Shown here: positions 8,468-17,957 of the stretch, in pieces | How the letters are laid out: every line of letters starts with the position of its first letter | Numbering within the stretch: the first letter of the stretch is position 1 | Assembly (NCBI RefSeq): GCF_034440735.1 | Contig: NZ_CP140100.1 | Span: 62,001 to 126,000, forward strand | Length of the DNA stretch: 64,000 nt | Reading direction: 5' to 3' | DNA from: Deinococcus sp. AB2017081 | Lineage (GTDB): Bacteria; Deinococcota; Deinococci; Deinococcales; Deinococcaceae | Position numbers and translations under genes: made by a program | The notes under the pieces: model-generated | What the model was told of the DNA's origin: nothing | The model's input: only the letters and a program-made list of their open reading frames with translations | The model's database searches: none

Positions 8468-8534
8468 TATGCACCGAACCCTGCGGGTTCACTGTCCGGG
8501 CCCAGACGGCCCGCCGTCCCTTCCTGGAGGCTCC

Positions 8535-9152
8535 ATGACCGTCCCCGAACCCACCGATCCCCGGCCCGTGGAGCACCTCGGTGCCATGACCGGCAACGTC
8601 GTCCGCTTCCGCGACCTCAAGACCCGGCCGATCCCGCTCATGTTCATCGACTCGATCCTGCCCGGCCACCAGCGCCACAACTACGCCGTGATCGGGGACA
8701 CCGCGTCCGAGAACGACGCCTACGCGCCGTTCATCACCTCGCCGCACGGCTTCCAGATCGGCATGGTGCGCGCCCGCCAGGGCAACGGCCCCGCGTACCA
8801 CACCCACGACTACATCGAGTCCTTCCTGCCGCTCAAGGGCCGCTGGCGCTTCTACTGGGGCCAGGGCCCCGACGCCATCGACGGCGAGACCATCCTGGAG
8901 GAGTTCGACTACGTCACGCTGCCCGCGCACCTGTGGCGCGGCTTCGAGTGCATTGACGAGGGCGAGAGCTGGATCTTCGCCGTCCTCGAGAAACACGAGG
9001 TGTACGAGGGCAAGGATCCGTACTGGGCCCCGGACGTGATCCGCCGCGCCCGCGAGTACGGCTTCGAGGCGAGCGAGAGCGGCAAGATGATCAAGCCGGA
9101 CAACTTCGCCGACCTCGAGCAGCAGATGCTCCGCCAGTTCGGGGAGGACTGA
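8535..9152 (+). CDS. Cupin-fold protein
   Basis: A 205-residue protein with a single beta-barrel cupin: RARQGNGPAYHTHDYIESF is the first metal-binding motif (His-x-His with Glu) and the later LPAHLWRGFECIDEGESW is the second-motif region with one His. Start chosen at the ATG with GGAGG six bases upstream; the frame is open further upstream through the operator region but has no initiation signal. It is the first gene of the rightward operon. Cupins of this kind are metal-dependent isomerases, lyases or dioxygenases; the reaction here is unknown. Confidence 0.8.
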   Translation: MTVPEPTDPRPVEHLGAMTGNVVRFRDLKTRPIPLMFIDSILPGHQRHNYAVIGDTASENDAYAPFITSPHGFQIGMVRARQGNGPAYHTHDYIESFLPLKGRWRFYWGQGPDAIDGETILEEFDYVTLPAHLWRGFECIDEGESWIFAVLEKHEVYEGKDPYWAPDVIRRAREYGFEASESGKMIKPDNFADLEQQMLRQFGED

Positions 9153-9156
9153 CGCG

Positions 9157-9810
9157 GTGACCACGGTGCTGCTGCCGGGCACCCTGTGCGACGCGACGCT
9201 GTGGCACGGCGTGGCCGCGCCGCGCGGTGTCCGCACTGCGCCCGTCGTGCGCGGCAGCACGCTCACCGACGCGGCCGCGCGGGCGGTGGCCGGCGCAGCC
9301 GGGCCCCTCCACGTCGTGGGCTTCTCGCTGGGCGCTCTGGTGGCCTTCGAGGTGCTGCGCCGCTGGCCCGGGCGCGTGGGCCGGCTCACGCTCATCAGCG
9401 CGTCGCCCCTGCCCCCCACGCCGGCACAGCTCGACACGTGGGCCGCGCAGCGGCGCGCCACCGAGGCGGGCGACTTCGGGGAGGTCGTGGCCCGGATCTC
9501 GGCCGCGTCGGGTGCACACGCGGGCACCGTCGCGGCCATGGCGCACCGGGTCGGGGCGGCCGCCTTCCTCGAGCAGCTCGCCCTGCTGCGCTCGCGGCCC
9601 GACAGCCGCGCCGACCTGGGCGCGTACGGCGGGCCCCTCACCCTGCTGGTCGGCGCGCACGACACCGTCACGCCGCCCGCGCTGACCCACGCCATGGCGG
9701 CGCTGGCCCCGCACGCGGACGTGCGCGTCGTGCCGGGCGCCGGCCACTACCTGCCGCTCGACGCTCCCACCGCCGTCTCGGACGCCCTGGGTGGGATCGC
9801 CCATGCGTGA
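9157..9810 (+). CDS. Alpha/beta hydrolase
   Basis: A 217-residue alpha/beta-hydrolase fold protein. TVLLPGTLCDATLW supplies the oxyanion strand, VVGFSLGALVAFE the nucleophile Ser elbow, LVGAHDTVTPP the acid and GAGHYLPLDAP the His. It starts at a GTG 4 nt after the cupin stop. It probably hydrolyses an ester, lactone or C-C bond of the catabolic substrate. The last eight bases overlap the aldolase gene. Confidence 0.85.
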   Translation: MTTVLLPGTLCDATLWHGVAAPRGVRTAPVVRGSTLTDAAARAVAGAAGPLHVVGFSLGALVAFEVLRRWPGRVGRLTLISASPLPPTPAQLDTWAAQRRATEAGDFGEVVARISAASGAHAGTVAAMAHRVGAAAFLEQLALLRSRPDSRADLGAYGGPLTLLVGAHDTVTPPALTHAMAALAPHADVRVVPGAGHYLPLDAPTAVSDALGGIAHA

Positions 9811-10597
9811 GCCGTGGGCCGTCGCGGAACGCCTGCGCCGCGGCGAGGTGGTCCTGAACGGCTGGCTGCACCTGCCCGGCGGCGTGAGCGCCGAGGTGAT
9901 GGGCCGCGCCGGCTACGACGCCCTGACCGTCGACCTGCAGCACGGCCTGATCGGCGACGGCGGCCTGGTGGGCACCCTGCAGGCGATCGCCACGACGCCC
10001 GCCGCGCCCCTGGTGCGCGTGCCGGGCCTGCACCCCCCGGACCTCATGCGCGCCCTGGACGCCGGCGCGGTGGGCGTGATCTGCCCGATGATCGACACGC
10101 CGGATCACGCGGACGCGCTCGTGCGGGCGTGCCGCTACGCCCCGGCCGGCCAGCGCTCCTTCGGCCCGACCCGCGCCCGGCTGGTCCACGGCGACGCCTA
10201 CGCGGCGGGCGCGGACGCCGGCACCCTGGTCTTCGCCATGATCGAGACCGCCCGCGCGCTCGAGCACCTCGACGCGATCCTCGACACGCCGGGCCTGGAC
10301 GGCGTGTATGTCGGTCCGGGCGACCTGAGCCTCAGCCTGACGGGCCACGCCACCCTCGACTTCCGCGCGGGCGCGGTTCATGACGCGGTCGCGCACATCG
10401 CGCGCGCCGCGGCCGCGCGCGGCGTGGTTCCCGGGATCTTCACCCAGGGCGGCGACCTGGCCCGCGCCGCCCTCGACCTCGGCTACCGCTTCGTGACGGC
10501 CGGCTCCGACCTCGCCCTGCTCTCCACGGCGGCGCGCACCGTGCTCGGCGACCTGCGCGGTGGGGCGCCCCCAGGAACGCCACCGCCGCTGTACTGA
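9803..10597 (+). CDS. HpcH/HpaI-type aldolase
   Basis: A 264-residue class II (metal) aldolase of the HpcH/HpaI family, which cleaves or forms a C-C bond between pyruvate and an aldehyde. Visible family residues: [11 protein letters not shown] (His), PLVRVPGL (Arg), [10 protein letters not shown] (Glu ligand) and [12 protein letters not shown] (Asp ligand). The ATG lies in the end of the hydrolase gene (ATGCGTGA, 8-bp overlap), so translation is coupled. It likely yields pyruvate or a related keto acid plus an aldehyde, and would then be the step delivering carbon to central metabolism. Confidence 0.9.
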   Translation: MREPWAVAERLRRGEVVLNGWLHLPGGVSAEVMGRAGYDALTVDLQHGLIGDGGLVGTLQAIATTPAAPLVRVPGLHPPDLMRALDAGAVGVICPMIDTPDHADALVRACRYAPAGQRSFGPTRARLVHGDAYAAGADAGTLVFAMIETARALEHLDAILDTPGLDGVYVGPGDLSLSLTGHATLDFRAGAVHDAVAHIARAAAARGVVPGIFTQGGDLARAALDLGYRFVTAGSDLALLSTAARTVLGDLRGGAPPGTPPPLY

Positions 10598-10638
10598 GTG
10601 ATCCGTCCCCACCCGATTCCCGCGCAAGGAGGCACGCC

Positions 10639-11937
10639 ATGGCCCACATCGTCAAGCCCGGCATGAACGTCGACACCCAGCTGAGCATCACCCAGAGCGT
10701 GCACGACACGGTGCGCGGCCTGATCGCGGACATCCGCGCCCGGGGCGACGGCGCGCTGCGTGAGCACTCGCAGGCCTTCGACGGCTGGAACCCCCCGCAG
10801 TTCCGCCTCAGCGCCGAGCAGATCGCGCTGGCCGTGGCGCAGGTGCCCGAGGAGCAGCTCGCGTCCATCCGCTTCAGCCTCGAGCAGGTGCGCACCTTCG
10901 CGCGGGCACAGCGCGCGTCCATCCACGACGTGGAGATCGAGACGATCCCCGGCGTGACCCTCGGCCACCGGGTGCTGCCCGTGAACTCGGTCGCGTGCTA
11001 CGTGCCGGGCGGCCGCTACCCGATGATCGCCTCGGCCATCATGAGTGTCGCCACCGCCAAGGTCGCCGGCGTGCCCCGCGTGGTGGCGGTCACGCCGCCC
11101 AAGGACGGCCAGCCGTACCCGGCGACCGTGGCGACCATGCACCTCGCCGGGGCCGACGAGATCTACATCATGGGCGGCGTGCAGGCGCTCGCCGCGCTCG
11201 CCCTGGGCACGCCGAGCATCGCGCCGGTCGACATGCTCGTCGGGCCCGGCAACGCCTACGTCGCCGAGGCCAAACGGCAGCTGTTCGGCCAGGTGGGCAT
11301 CGACCTGCTCGCCGGGCCCACCGAGACGCTCGTGATCGCCGACGACACGGTGGACGCCGAGATGGTCGCCACGGACCTGCTCGGGCAGGCGGAGCACGGC
11401 ACGAACTCGCCTGCGGTGCTGCTCACCACCTCCGCCACGCTCGCGCAGGACGTGCAGGACGAGATCGGACGCCAGCTCACGCGCCTGGCCACGGCCGAGG
11501 TGGCCGGGCGCGCGTGGCAGGACTACGGGCAGATCATCGTGGCCGAGGACGAGGACGAGATGGTGCGCCTCGCCGACGAGATCGCCTCTGAACACGTGCA
11601 GGTGCTCACGCGCGACCCGGACGTGTTCCTCGCGCGCATGACGAACTACGGCTCGCTGTTCCTCGGGCCGGAGACCAACGTCGCGTACGGCGACAAGGCC
11701 ATCGGCACGAACCACATCCTGCCCACCGGGCGCGCCGCACGCTACACCGGCGGGCTGTGGGTCGGGAAGTTCCTCAAGACCGTCACGTACCAGCGCGCCA
11801 CCCGCGAGGCGTCGGTGGTCGTGGGCCGGCACTGCTCGGTCATCTGCGGCGTGGAGGGCTTCGCCGGCCACCAGCGGCAGGCGGACCTGCGCGTCGAGCG
11901 GTACGCGCCGGCCGTGGCGGTGGGCACGGGCGACTGA
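10639..11937 (+). CDS. Histidinol dehydrogenase family NAD-dependent alcohol dehydrogenase (copy 2)
   Basis: A 432-residue paralogue of the product of 413-1681. It keeps the same signatures: [51 protein letters not shown] and a C-terminal [13 protein letters not shown]is. It starts at an ATG preceded by AAGGAGG. As with copy 1, context is catabolic rather than histidine biosynthesis. Two paralogues under one control suggest two alcohol-to-acid oxidations on different intermediates, or two isomers of one substrate. Confidence 0.85.
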   Translation: MAHIVKPGMNVDTQLSITQSVHDTVRGLIADIRARGDGALREHSQAFDGWNPPQFRLSAEQIALAVAQVPEEQLASIRFSLEQVRTFARAQRASIHDVEIETIPGVTLGHRVLPVNSVACYVPGGRYPMIASAIMSVATAKVAGVPRVVAVTPPKDGQPYPATVATMHLAGADEIYIMGGVQALAALALGTPSIAPVDMLVGPGNAYVAEAKRQLFGQVGIDLLAGPTETLVIADDTVDAEMVATDLLGQAEHGTNSPAVLLTTSATLAQDVQDEIGRQLTRLATAEVAGRAWQDYGQIIVAEDEDEMVRLADEIASEHVQVLTRDPDVFLARMTNYGSLFLGPETNVAYGDKAIGTNHILPTGRAARYTGGLWVGKFLKTVTYQRATREASVVVGRHCSVICGVEGFAGHQRQADLRVERYAPAVAVGTGD

Positions 11938-11965
11938 CCGGGCGGTTTATGCTGAAGGCACGTCC

Positions 11966-12991
11966 ATGACCCGCGCTCCCTCCCCACCGGCGTCCGCCCA
12001 GCGGGTCACGTCCCTTGACGTGTCGCGGGAGGCGGGCGTGTCGCAGTCGGCGGTGTCACGCGCCTTCACGCCCGGCGCGTCCATCCGCCCCGAGACGCGC
12101 CGGCGCGTGCTGGAGGCCGCCCAGCGCCTCGGCTACCAGCCCAACGCGATCGCCCGGTCGCTCGTCACGCAGCGCAGCGGCATCGTGGCGCTCATCGTCG
12201 GTGAACTGCACAACCCCTTCTACCCGCAGGCCCTGTCGAAGTTCGCCCAGGCACTGGAGGCGCGGGGCAAGCGGGCGCTGCTGCTCACCCACGACGCGCG
12301 GCGCGACGTGCAGGAGACGCTGGACGCGGCCCGCTCGTACCAGATCGAGGCGGCCATCGTGTTCCCCACCCGCCTCACGGCGACGCCGCCCACCCTCGGC
12401 CACGTGCAGGGCGGCGGGGTGCCCGTCCTGCTGTTCAACCGGCACCTGCCCGGCCACCAGCTGCTCTCCGTCGCGTGCGACAACCACGCCGGGGGCCGCC
12501 TGGCCGCGCAGGTGCTGCTGGACGCCGGCGCCCGCCGGCCGGCCTTCATCGGCGGCGATCCCGACACGTCCACCCACCAGGATCGGCTGCGCGGCTTCAC
12601 CGAACGCCTCGCCGAGGCGGGCCTGCGGCCGGTCGCCGCGCCGTCCCGCGCGTTCCAGTACGACTGGGGCGTCCAGGCGACCCTGCACCTCGACGCGACC
12701 GGCACGCGGCCTGACGCGTTCTTCGGCGCGAACGACATCGTCGCCATCGGCGTGCTCGACGCCCTGCGCACCCTGGGCCGCCGCGTGCCCGAGGAGGTCA
12801 GTGTGATCGGATTTGACAACATCGACGAGTCGGCGCGCCTCGCGTACCGCCTCACCACCATCGGCCAGCCGCTCGACGCGATGATCGAGGACGCCCTGCG
12901 CGCCCTCGAAGACCCGCAGCCCGTCGACGGCCCGCGCCTGCACGCGCCGGAACTCATCTGGCGCGACACCGTCGCCGGAACCGGGCCGTGA
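11966..12991 (+). CDS. LacI-family transcriptional regulator
   Basis: A 341-residue regulator. The N-terminal HTH reads TSLDVSREAGVSQSAVSRAF with the hinge helix NAIARSLV; a periplasmic-binding-like sensor domain follows (GIVALIVGELHNPFYPQAL, FGANDIVAIGVLDALR, VIGFDNIDESARL). It most likely binds the two TGCATACGTATTCA sites at 8324 and 8454 as repressor of both operons, induced by the substrate or an intermediate. It is encoded inside the rightward operon, 28 bp after the dehydrogenase, so it would be subject to its own control. The ATG follows a weak upstream site. Confidence 0.9.
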   Translation: MTRAPSPPASAQRVTSLDVSREAGVSQSAVSRAFTPGASIRPETRRRVLEAAQRLGYQPNAIARSLVTQRSGIVALIVGELHNPFYPQALSKFAQALEARGKRALLLTHDARRDVQETLDAARSYQIEAAIVFPTRLTATPPTLGHVQGGGVPVLLFNRHLPGHQLLSVACDNHAGGRLAAQVLLDAGARRPAFIGGDPDTSTHQDRLRGFTERLAEAGLRPVAAPSRAFQYDWGVQATLHLDATGTRPDAFFGANDIVAIGVLDALRTLGRRVPEEVSVIGFDNIDESARLAYRLTTIGQPLDAMIEDALRALEDPQPVDGPRLHAPELIWRDTVAGTGP

Positions 12992-13743
12992 CGGGCGCAC
13001 CGTCCCTGGCGGGCCGCGTGGCGCTCGTGACCGGCGGTGCCGGCGGCATCGGGCGCGCCATCTGCAGCGCCCTGGCGGCGGCGGGCGCCACCGTGATCGT
13101 CGGCTACGGCGGGAGCGAGGCGCGCGCCGCCGCGCTCGCCGCCGCGCTGCCGGGCCGCGGCCACCGCTGCGCGCGGGTGCCCGTCGACGACTCGGCCGTC
13201 CTCGCGGCGGTGGCCGAGGACATCCGGCGCGCCGAGGGGCACCTGGACCTGCTCGTCAACAACGCGGGCCTCACGACGCCCGTGCCGCACGCCGACCTGG
13301 ACGGCCTGAGCGACGAGTGGATCGACACGATCCTGCGCGTGAACGTGCGCGGCCCCTTCGCGTGCGTCCGCGCGTTCGCGCCGCTCCTGCGCTCAGGCGG
13401 CCACGGCCTCGTCGTGAACATCTCGTCGGTCGCGGCCGTGACGGGCCTGGGGTCGAACGTCGCGTACTGCGCGTCCAAGGCGGCCCTGGACTCCCTGACG
13501 CGCTCGCTGGCCCGGGCGCTGGCCCCGGACATCCGCGTGCTCAGCGTGTCGCCCGGCTGGGTGGACGGCGAGTACGCGGCCCGCATGCCCCCGGAGGTGA
13601 TCGCGGCGCAGGCCGCCCACACGCCACTGGGGCGCATCGCCCGTCCGGAGGAGGTCGCGCAGGCCGTGCTCGCCGCGGCCACGCTCCTCACCTTCACCAC
13701 CGGCACCGTGCTCCCGGTGGACGGCGGCCGCCCCCTGGGCTGA
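12988..13743 (+). CDS. Short-chain dehydrogenase/reductase (SDR)
   Basis: A 251-residue classical SDR. Rossmann motif TGGAGGIGRAI, LVNNAGLTTP, active-site Ser in VNISSVAAVTG, YCASK for the Tyr-x3-Lys pair and the PGW loop are all present. It uses NAD(P)H to interconvert an alcohol and a ketone. The GTG start overlaps the regulator stop in a GTGA, so it is coupled to the LacI gene. Last gene of the rightward operon. Confidence 0.9.
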   Translation: MTGAPSLAGRVALVTGGAGGIGRAICSALAAAGATVIVGYGGSEARAAALAAALPGRGHRCARVPVDDSAVLAAVAEDIRRAEGHLDLLVNNAGLTTPVPHADLDGLSDEWIDTILRVNVRGPFACVRAFAPLLRSGGHGLVVNISSVAAVTGLGSNVAYCASKAALDSLTRSLARALAPDIRVLSVSPGWVDGEYAARMPPEVIAAQAAHTPLGRIARPEEVAQAVLAAATLLTFTTGTVLPVDGGRPLG

Positions 13744-13998
13744 GGGAGCGCCCCGCGCCCGGCGAGCTGCCCCACCGGCGGCGTCCGGACGACACAGCCA
13801 GGCACGCGACCCGGAGGTCGCCTCGATGTCGGCACGCTGGCCCGGTAGGCACCGGAACGCCACTCGGCAGGCTCGCTCCGGATGCTGCCGTGCCACCCGA
13901 GAAGCCGTCGGAACGGTCGGTGCCCGCGGCCCCCGGCCAGGCCGCCCTCGTCTGGGCGCCGTCTCCCCCGCCCCGCCCGGCGTCCTGGGCCCACCGGA

Positions 13999-15231
13999 TC
14001 ACGCCATCCCCTCGGCCCCGCGCAGGTCGGGGAGCCGGCGCTCGGACTGCACGACCAGGATCCACGCCACCGTCCCCAGCCCCTGCAGGCACGCCGCCGC
14101 GCCGAACCACACGGCGGGCGGCAACCGGTCGAGCCACGGCGACACGAGCAGCAGGCTCAGCGGCATCCCGATGCTCGATCCCATCCCCAGCACGCTGAAC
14201 ACCCGCCCCAGGTATGCCGCCGGCACCAGGTGCTGCAGCAGGGTATTCAGCGGCGTGTTCAGGATCCCGAAGCCGAAGCCCAGCACCGCCGACCCGGCCA
14301 GCACCACCGGCAGCACCGGCCACGACCACATCGCGCCGTACGTCACCGCCGTCAGCAGCAGGCCCGCCGCCGTCGCCCGCCGGGTGGGCAGGCGGCGGCC
14401 CAGCACGGTGAACAGCACGCCTGCCACCACCATGCCAGCGGCCTCCAGGGCGAGGAACGCTCCGTACCCCTGCGCACCCGCCCCGAGCGAGACCATCCGT
14501 TTTGGCACGATGACCAGCAACGGGGCCAGGGTGGCGTTCAGCAGCAGGCCGATCACCGGCGTGAACGACAGCGTCCGCGAGCGCCGCATCAGCCGCAGGC
14601 CCGCCCACAGGTCGGCGAGCAGCCCCGGCCCAGCCGCGCCGCGTCCCATGGTCTGAGGCAGCGTGACCTGCGTCAGCAGCCCGGCCATCACCAGGAAGCT
14701 CACGCGGTCCAGCGCGATCGCCACGGCGGGCGACACGGCGGCCACCAGACCGCTCCCCGCCAGGGTGCCGAGCAGCCACGCCCCCTGGGACACGCTGATC
14801 ACCACGCCGTTCGCCCGCGCAAGCTGGTCCGGGGGCACCAGGGCCGGCACCGCCGCGCTGCTGGCCGGCTGCGCGAACGCGTTGGCCAGCCCGGACAGCA
14901 GCGCCGCGCCGTTCACCACCCACAGGGGAACCTCGCCCCACGCCACGGCCACGCCGCCCACCATGACCTGCAGCAGCCCCTGAACGAGCGCGGCACCGAT
15001 CAGCGGGACCTTCAGGGGCATCCGGTCGACCCACGCGCCCATCAGCGGCATCAGCAGGGTCGGGGCCAGCGCGCACGCGAGGGTCAGGGCGGTCGCGCGG
15101 GCCGAACCGGTCTGCGACAGCACCAGGAAGCTCAGGGCGATGCCGGACAGGGCCGAGCCCAGCCGGGACTGCGCGCTGCCGAGCAGCCACAGGACGAACG
15201 ACCGGTTCCACAGGGAGGAGGGCAGGGGCAT
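13999..15231 (-). CDS. MFS transporter (drug/metabolite exporter type)
   Basis: A 410-residue protein with about 12 hydrophobic segments. The loop between segments 2 and 3 reads GAWVDRMPLKVPLIGAAL, a variant of the MFS GxxxDRxxR signature. The family resembles MdtG/enterobactin-exporter-like MFS proteins. Start at the ATG with GGAGG about seven bases upstream. It is divergent from the HTH regulator remnant at 15304, 72 bp away, which probably controlled it. The 255-bp gap to the convergent SDR gene holds no clear terminator. Confidence 0.85.
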   Translation of the reverse strand: MPLPSSLWNRSFVLWLLGSAQSRLGSALSGIALSFLVLSQTGSARATALTLACALAPTLLMPLMGAWVDRMPLKVPLIGAALVQGLLQVMVGGVAVAWGEVPLWVVNGAALLSGLANAFAQPASSAAVPALVPPDQLARANGVVISVSQGAWLLGTLAGSGLVAAVSPAVAIALDRVSFLVMAGLLTQVTLPQTMGRGAAGPGLLADLWAGLRLMRRSRTLSFTPVIGLLLNATLAPLLVIVPKRMVSLGAGAQGYGAFLALEAAGMVVAGVLFTVLGRRLPTRRATAAGLLLTAVTYGAMWSWPVLPVVLAGSAVLGFGFGILNTPLNTLLQHLVPAAYLGRVFSVLGMGSSIGMPLSLLLVSPWLDRLPPAVWFGAAACLQGLGTVAWILVVQSERRLPDLRGAEGMA

Positions 15232-15303
15232 GGCGTCAGCGTGACGACGCCCAACCTGAACCAACACCCGCGTCTTCAGGTAGCCCTGCCGGAGCGTCAG
15301 GGC

Positions 15304-15948
15304 ATGACGGTCACGTCCCCCCTTCCCCCGATCCGGCACGCGACGGCGGCGCAGGCCGCCCTGCTGCTGGACGTCACGCTGCGCGCCCTGCTGGGGCTGC
15401 TCATGACCACGCCCAGCACCGTCACCGAGGTGGCGCTCGCCCTGAAGGTGTCCCCCAACCGCGCGCAGTACCTGGTGGGCAAGCTGCAGCGCGCCGACAT
15501 CGCCGTGATCACGGCGGTGGAGCCCCGCGCGGGGCGCGGGATGCGCCGCTACGGGGTGACGCCCCGCTGATTCATTCCCTTCGAGGTCACCCGTGCGGAC
15601 ACCCTGGACGCCTTCCTGGCCGCGCAGCTGATCCCGCGCGTGACGCGCATGATGACGTTGACGGCGCGGCAGATGCAGGAGCACGCAGACATCTGGGGGT
15701 ACGGGCTGGAGCAGCATGACGTGACCGGCAGCAACCTGCGTCTGGGCGACGGGGACGGGCGGGTGAGCACCCTGTTTGCGGGCGTCGCCCCGCTGATGGC
15801 GAATGTCGCCACGCTGACCCTGACGGCCCGCCAGGCGCGGGAGCTCAAGGCCCGCCTGATCGCCCTGTTCGGTGAATATCAGGCGCCGGAGACCGGGGGC
15901 GAGTCCTACAGCGTCGCCGTGCTGCTCGTCACCGGCGACGTGGCGTGA
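15304..15948 (+). pseudogene. Winged-HTH regulator interrupted by an in-frame TGA
   Basis: Codons from the ATG at 15304 encode an HTH regulator N-terminus (TPSTVTEVALALKVSPNRAQY) ending RRYGVTPR at a TGA (15568-15570). The same frame continues for 126 codons: FIPFEVTRADTLDAFLAAQ, then a helical C-terminus to a stop at 15948. The two halves read as one 214-residue protein with a single stop where Trp or another aromatic is expected. This looks like a recent nonsense mutation (TGG to TGA) or a sequencing error. A shorter downstream protein could start at GTG 15640, but without the DNA-binding half. Divergent from the MFS gene. Confidence 0.7.
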
Positions 15949-16073
15949 GGTTCCCGGACGGAGGGCGGCCCCGGCCGGGCCGCCGTGAATCCAGCGCCAC
16001 CACAGGAGCCCCCCCCGTCAGCGGTGGGCCTGTTCCGCGTTCCTGAAGGGGTGCTGAGCGTATCCTCCGTACC

Positions 16074-17957
16074 ATGTCACACCCTGCCGGAGGAGAGGAT
16101 CTGGTCAACCGGCACGACATGCTCGACGAGAGCCGCGCCCACACTGTCGTCGACACGTGGCGGCGCATCACCCAGGCGCTCGGCGACGCCGTGACCCCCG
16201 AGGCCGTCATCAACACCGTGGTGGACGAGAGTGTGCGGCTCCTCGGTGCGGATGCGGGCTCCGTCATGCTGGTGACCCCGGACGGCCAGCATCTGGAAAT
16301 CAGAGGCACCACCGGGTACGATCCCGGCCGCGTCGAGGCGTGGCGCGTCCTCCCGCTGCAGCGCCGGACGCCCAGCACCGAGGCCTACGTCAGCCAGACC
16401 GCGATCCTGATCGAGCGTAGCGCGGAGGCCATCCAGGCGTACCCCGCCCTGCGTGAGGTGCTGGCGCAGGTCACGGGCAGTTTCGCGAGCCTGCCCCTCA
16501 CCGTTCGCGACCAGACGCTCGGCGTCCTCGCCCTCTCCTTTTACACGGAGCGGCGGTTCGACGCCACGGACCGGGCATTCCTCAGCACGCTCGCCAACGT
16601 GTGCGCGCAGTCACTCCAGCGCAGCGCCGCCCGCGCCGAAGCGCACCTCCTGAACACCCGCCTGCAGTTCCTCGCTGAGGCCGGGGCCATCCTCAGCCGG
16701 TCTCTCGACCTCACCACCATCCTCGACAGCCTCGCCCGCCTGACGGTTCCGGACATCGCCGACTGGTGCGTGATCTACCTCCCGGACCCAGACGGCCGCC
16801 TCGAACCCGTGACCATCACCCATCAGGATCCGCAGATGGTCACCCTGCTCCAGCACTACACCCGACGCTACCCCACGCACGCCTCCGCGGACAGCGGCGT
16901 CGGGCGCGTGTACGCCACGGGCCAGCCGGAACTCGTGGCGACCATCACCGACGAGATGTACGAGACCGCCTCCATCCCGGAGGAGCACCGACGTGACCTG
17001 CGGCAGCTCCACCTGCGGTCCATCATCACCGTGCCCATGCTCGTGGCCGGCCGCCCCATCGGCGTCCTCGGGTTCGGCCGCACCACGGCGGCCCGAGCGT
17101 ACACGCCGGACGATTTCGACTTCGCCCAGCAGGTCGCCGCCCGCGCCGGCAAGGCCGTCGAGAACGCCCGGCTCCACCGCGAATTGCAGCAGGAACTCAC
17201 CGCCCGGCTCGCCATGCAGCAGGTTCTGGACGACACCAACGCGCACCTCGAAGACCGCGTCCGTGAGCGCACCGAGGAACTCCAGAACCTCAACGATGAC
17301 CTGCAGGCGTTCGCGCACTCGGTGTCACACGACCTGCGCACCCCGATCCGGCACATCACCAGCTTCGCCGACCTGCTCTCACGCCACCTGCCCCCCGGAA
17401 CCGACCGCGCCGCCCGCGCCCTCGACCAGATCAAGCACGGAGCCCACCGCCTGTCGGCCACCGTCGACGGCCTGCTCGTCCTGACGCGCTCCAGTCAGCA
17501 GCCCCTGAACTGCACGGACGTCGCCCTGGACGCGCTCCTGACCGACGTCATTGCCGACCTGGACGTCAGCGCGGCGCTCCACCCGGTCGAGTGGCGCATC
17601 GGCCCGCTCCCCACCATCCGGGGCGACGCCGCCCTCCTGGCCCTGGTCATGCAGAACCTGCTGCACAACGCCGTGAAGTTCACCGCCCACATTCCGCAGC
17701 CCGTGATCGATGTCAGCGCCAGCCACAGGGAGGCGACCACCTTCATCACCGTCCACGACAACGGGCCAGGCTTCGACCCCACGTACGCCCACAAGCTGTT
17801 CCAGCCGTTCCAGCGCCTGCATCATCCCGCCGAATTCGAGGGCACCGGCCTGGGTCTGGCGAACGTCCGCCGGATCGTCCAGCGCCACGGCGGCCACATC
17901 TGGGCGGCCAGCGCGCCCGGCCAGGGCGCCACCTTCACGTTCACGCTCCCCGACTGA
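16074..17957 (+). CDS. Sensor histidine kinase with two GAF domains
   Basis: A 627-residue soluble kinase. GAF 1 covers about residues 25-165 (VVDESVRLLGADAGSVMLV), GAF 2 about 200-350 (LTVPDIADWCVIYLPDPDG), then a coiled coil (LEDRVRERTEELQNLNDDL). The HisKA box is FAHSVSHDLRTPIRH with phospho-acceptor His419; the HATPase domain shows NLLHNAVKFT, DNGPGFDP and GTGLGLANVRRIV. No transmembrane segment, so it senses an intracellular signal. No DNA-binding partner is adjacent. Start at the ATG following CGTACC. Confidence 0.9.
   Translation: MSHPAGGEDLVNRHDMLDESRAHTVVDTWRRITQALGDAVTPEAVINTVVDESVRLLGADAGSVMLVTPDGQHLEIRGTTGYDPGRVEAWRVLPLQRRTPSTEAYVSQTAILIERSAEAIQAYPALREVLAQVTGSFASLPLTVRDQTLGVLALSFYTERRFDATDRAFLSTLANVCAQSLQRSAARAEAHLLNTRLQFLAEAGAILSRSLDLTTILDSLARLTVPDIADWCVIYLPDPDGRLEPVTITHQDPQMVTLLQHYTRRYPTHASADSGVGRVYATGQPELVATITDEMYETASIPEEHRRDLRQLHLRSIITVPMLVAGRPIGVLGFGRTTAARAYTPDDFDFAQQVAARAGKAVENARLHRELQQELTARLAMQQVLDDTNAHLEDRVRERTEELQNLNDDLQAFAHSVSHDLRTPIRHITSFADLLSRHLPPGTDRAARALDQIKHGAHRLSATVDGLLVLTRSSQQPLNCTDVALDALLTDVIADLDVSAALHPVEWRIGPLPTIRGDAALLALVMQNLLHNAVKFTAHIPQPVIDVSASHREATTFITVHDNGPGFDPTYAHKLFQPFQRLHHPAEFEGTGLGLANVRRIVQRHGGHIWAASAPGQGATFTFTLPD

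Noticed and set aside
8175..9695. Very long upstream extension of the binding protein at 6810-8174
   Set aside because: It would cross the operators and the antisense of the cupin and hydrolase genes; a signal peptide with a strong ribosome site begins at 8174.
13694..15211. 505-codon minus-strand frame over the MFS gene
   Set aside because: Glycine/arginine-rich shadow in another frame of the exporter gene.
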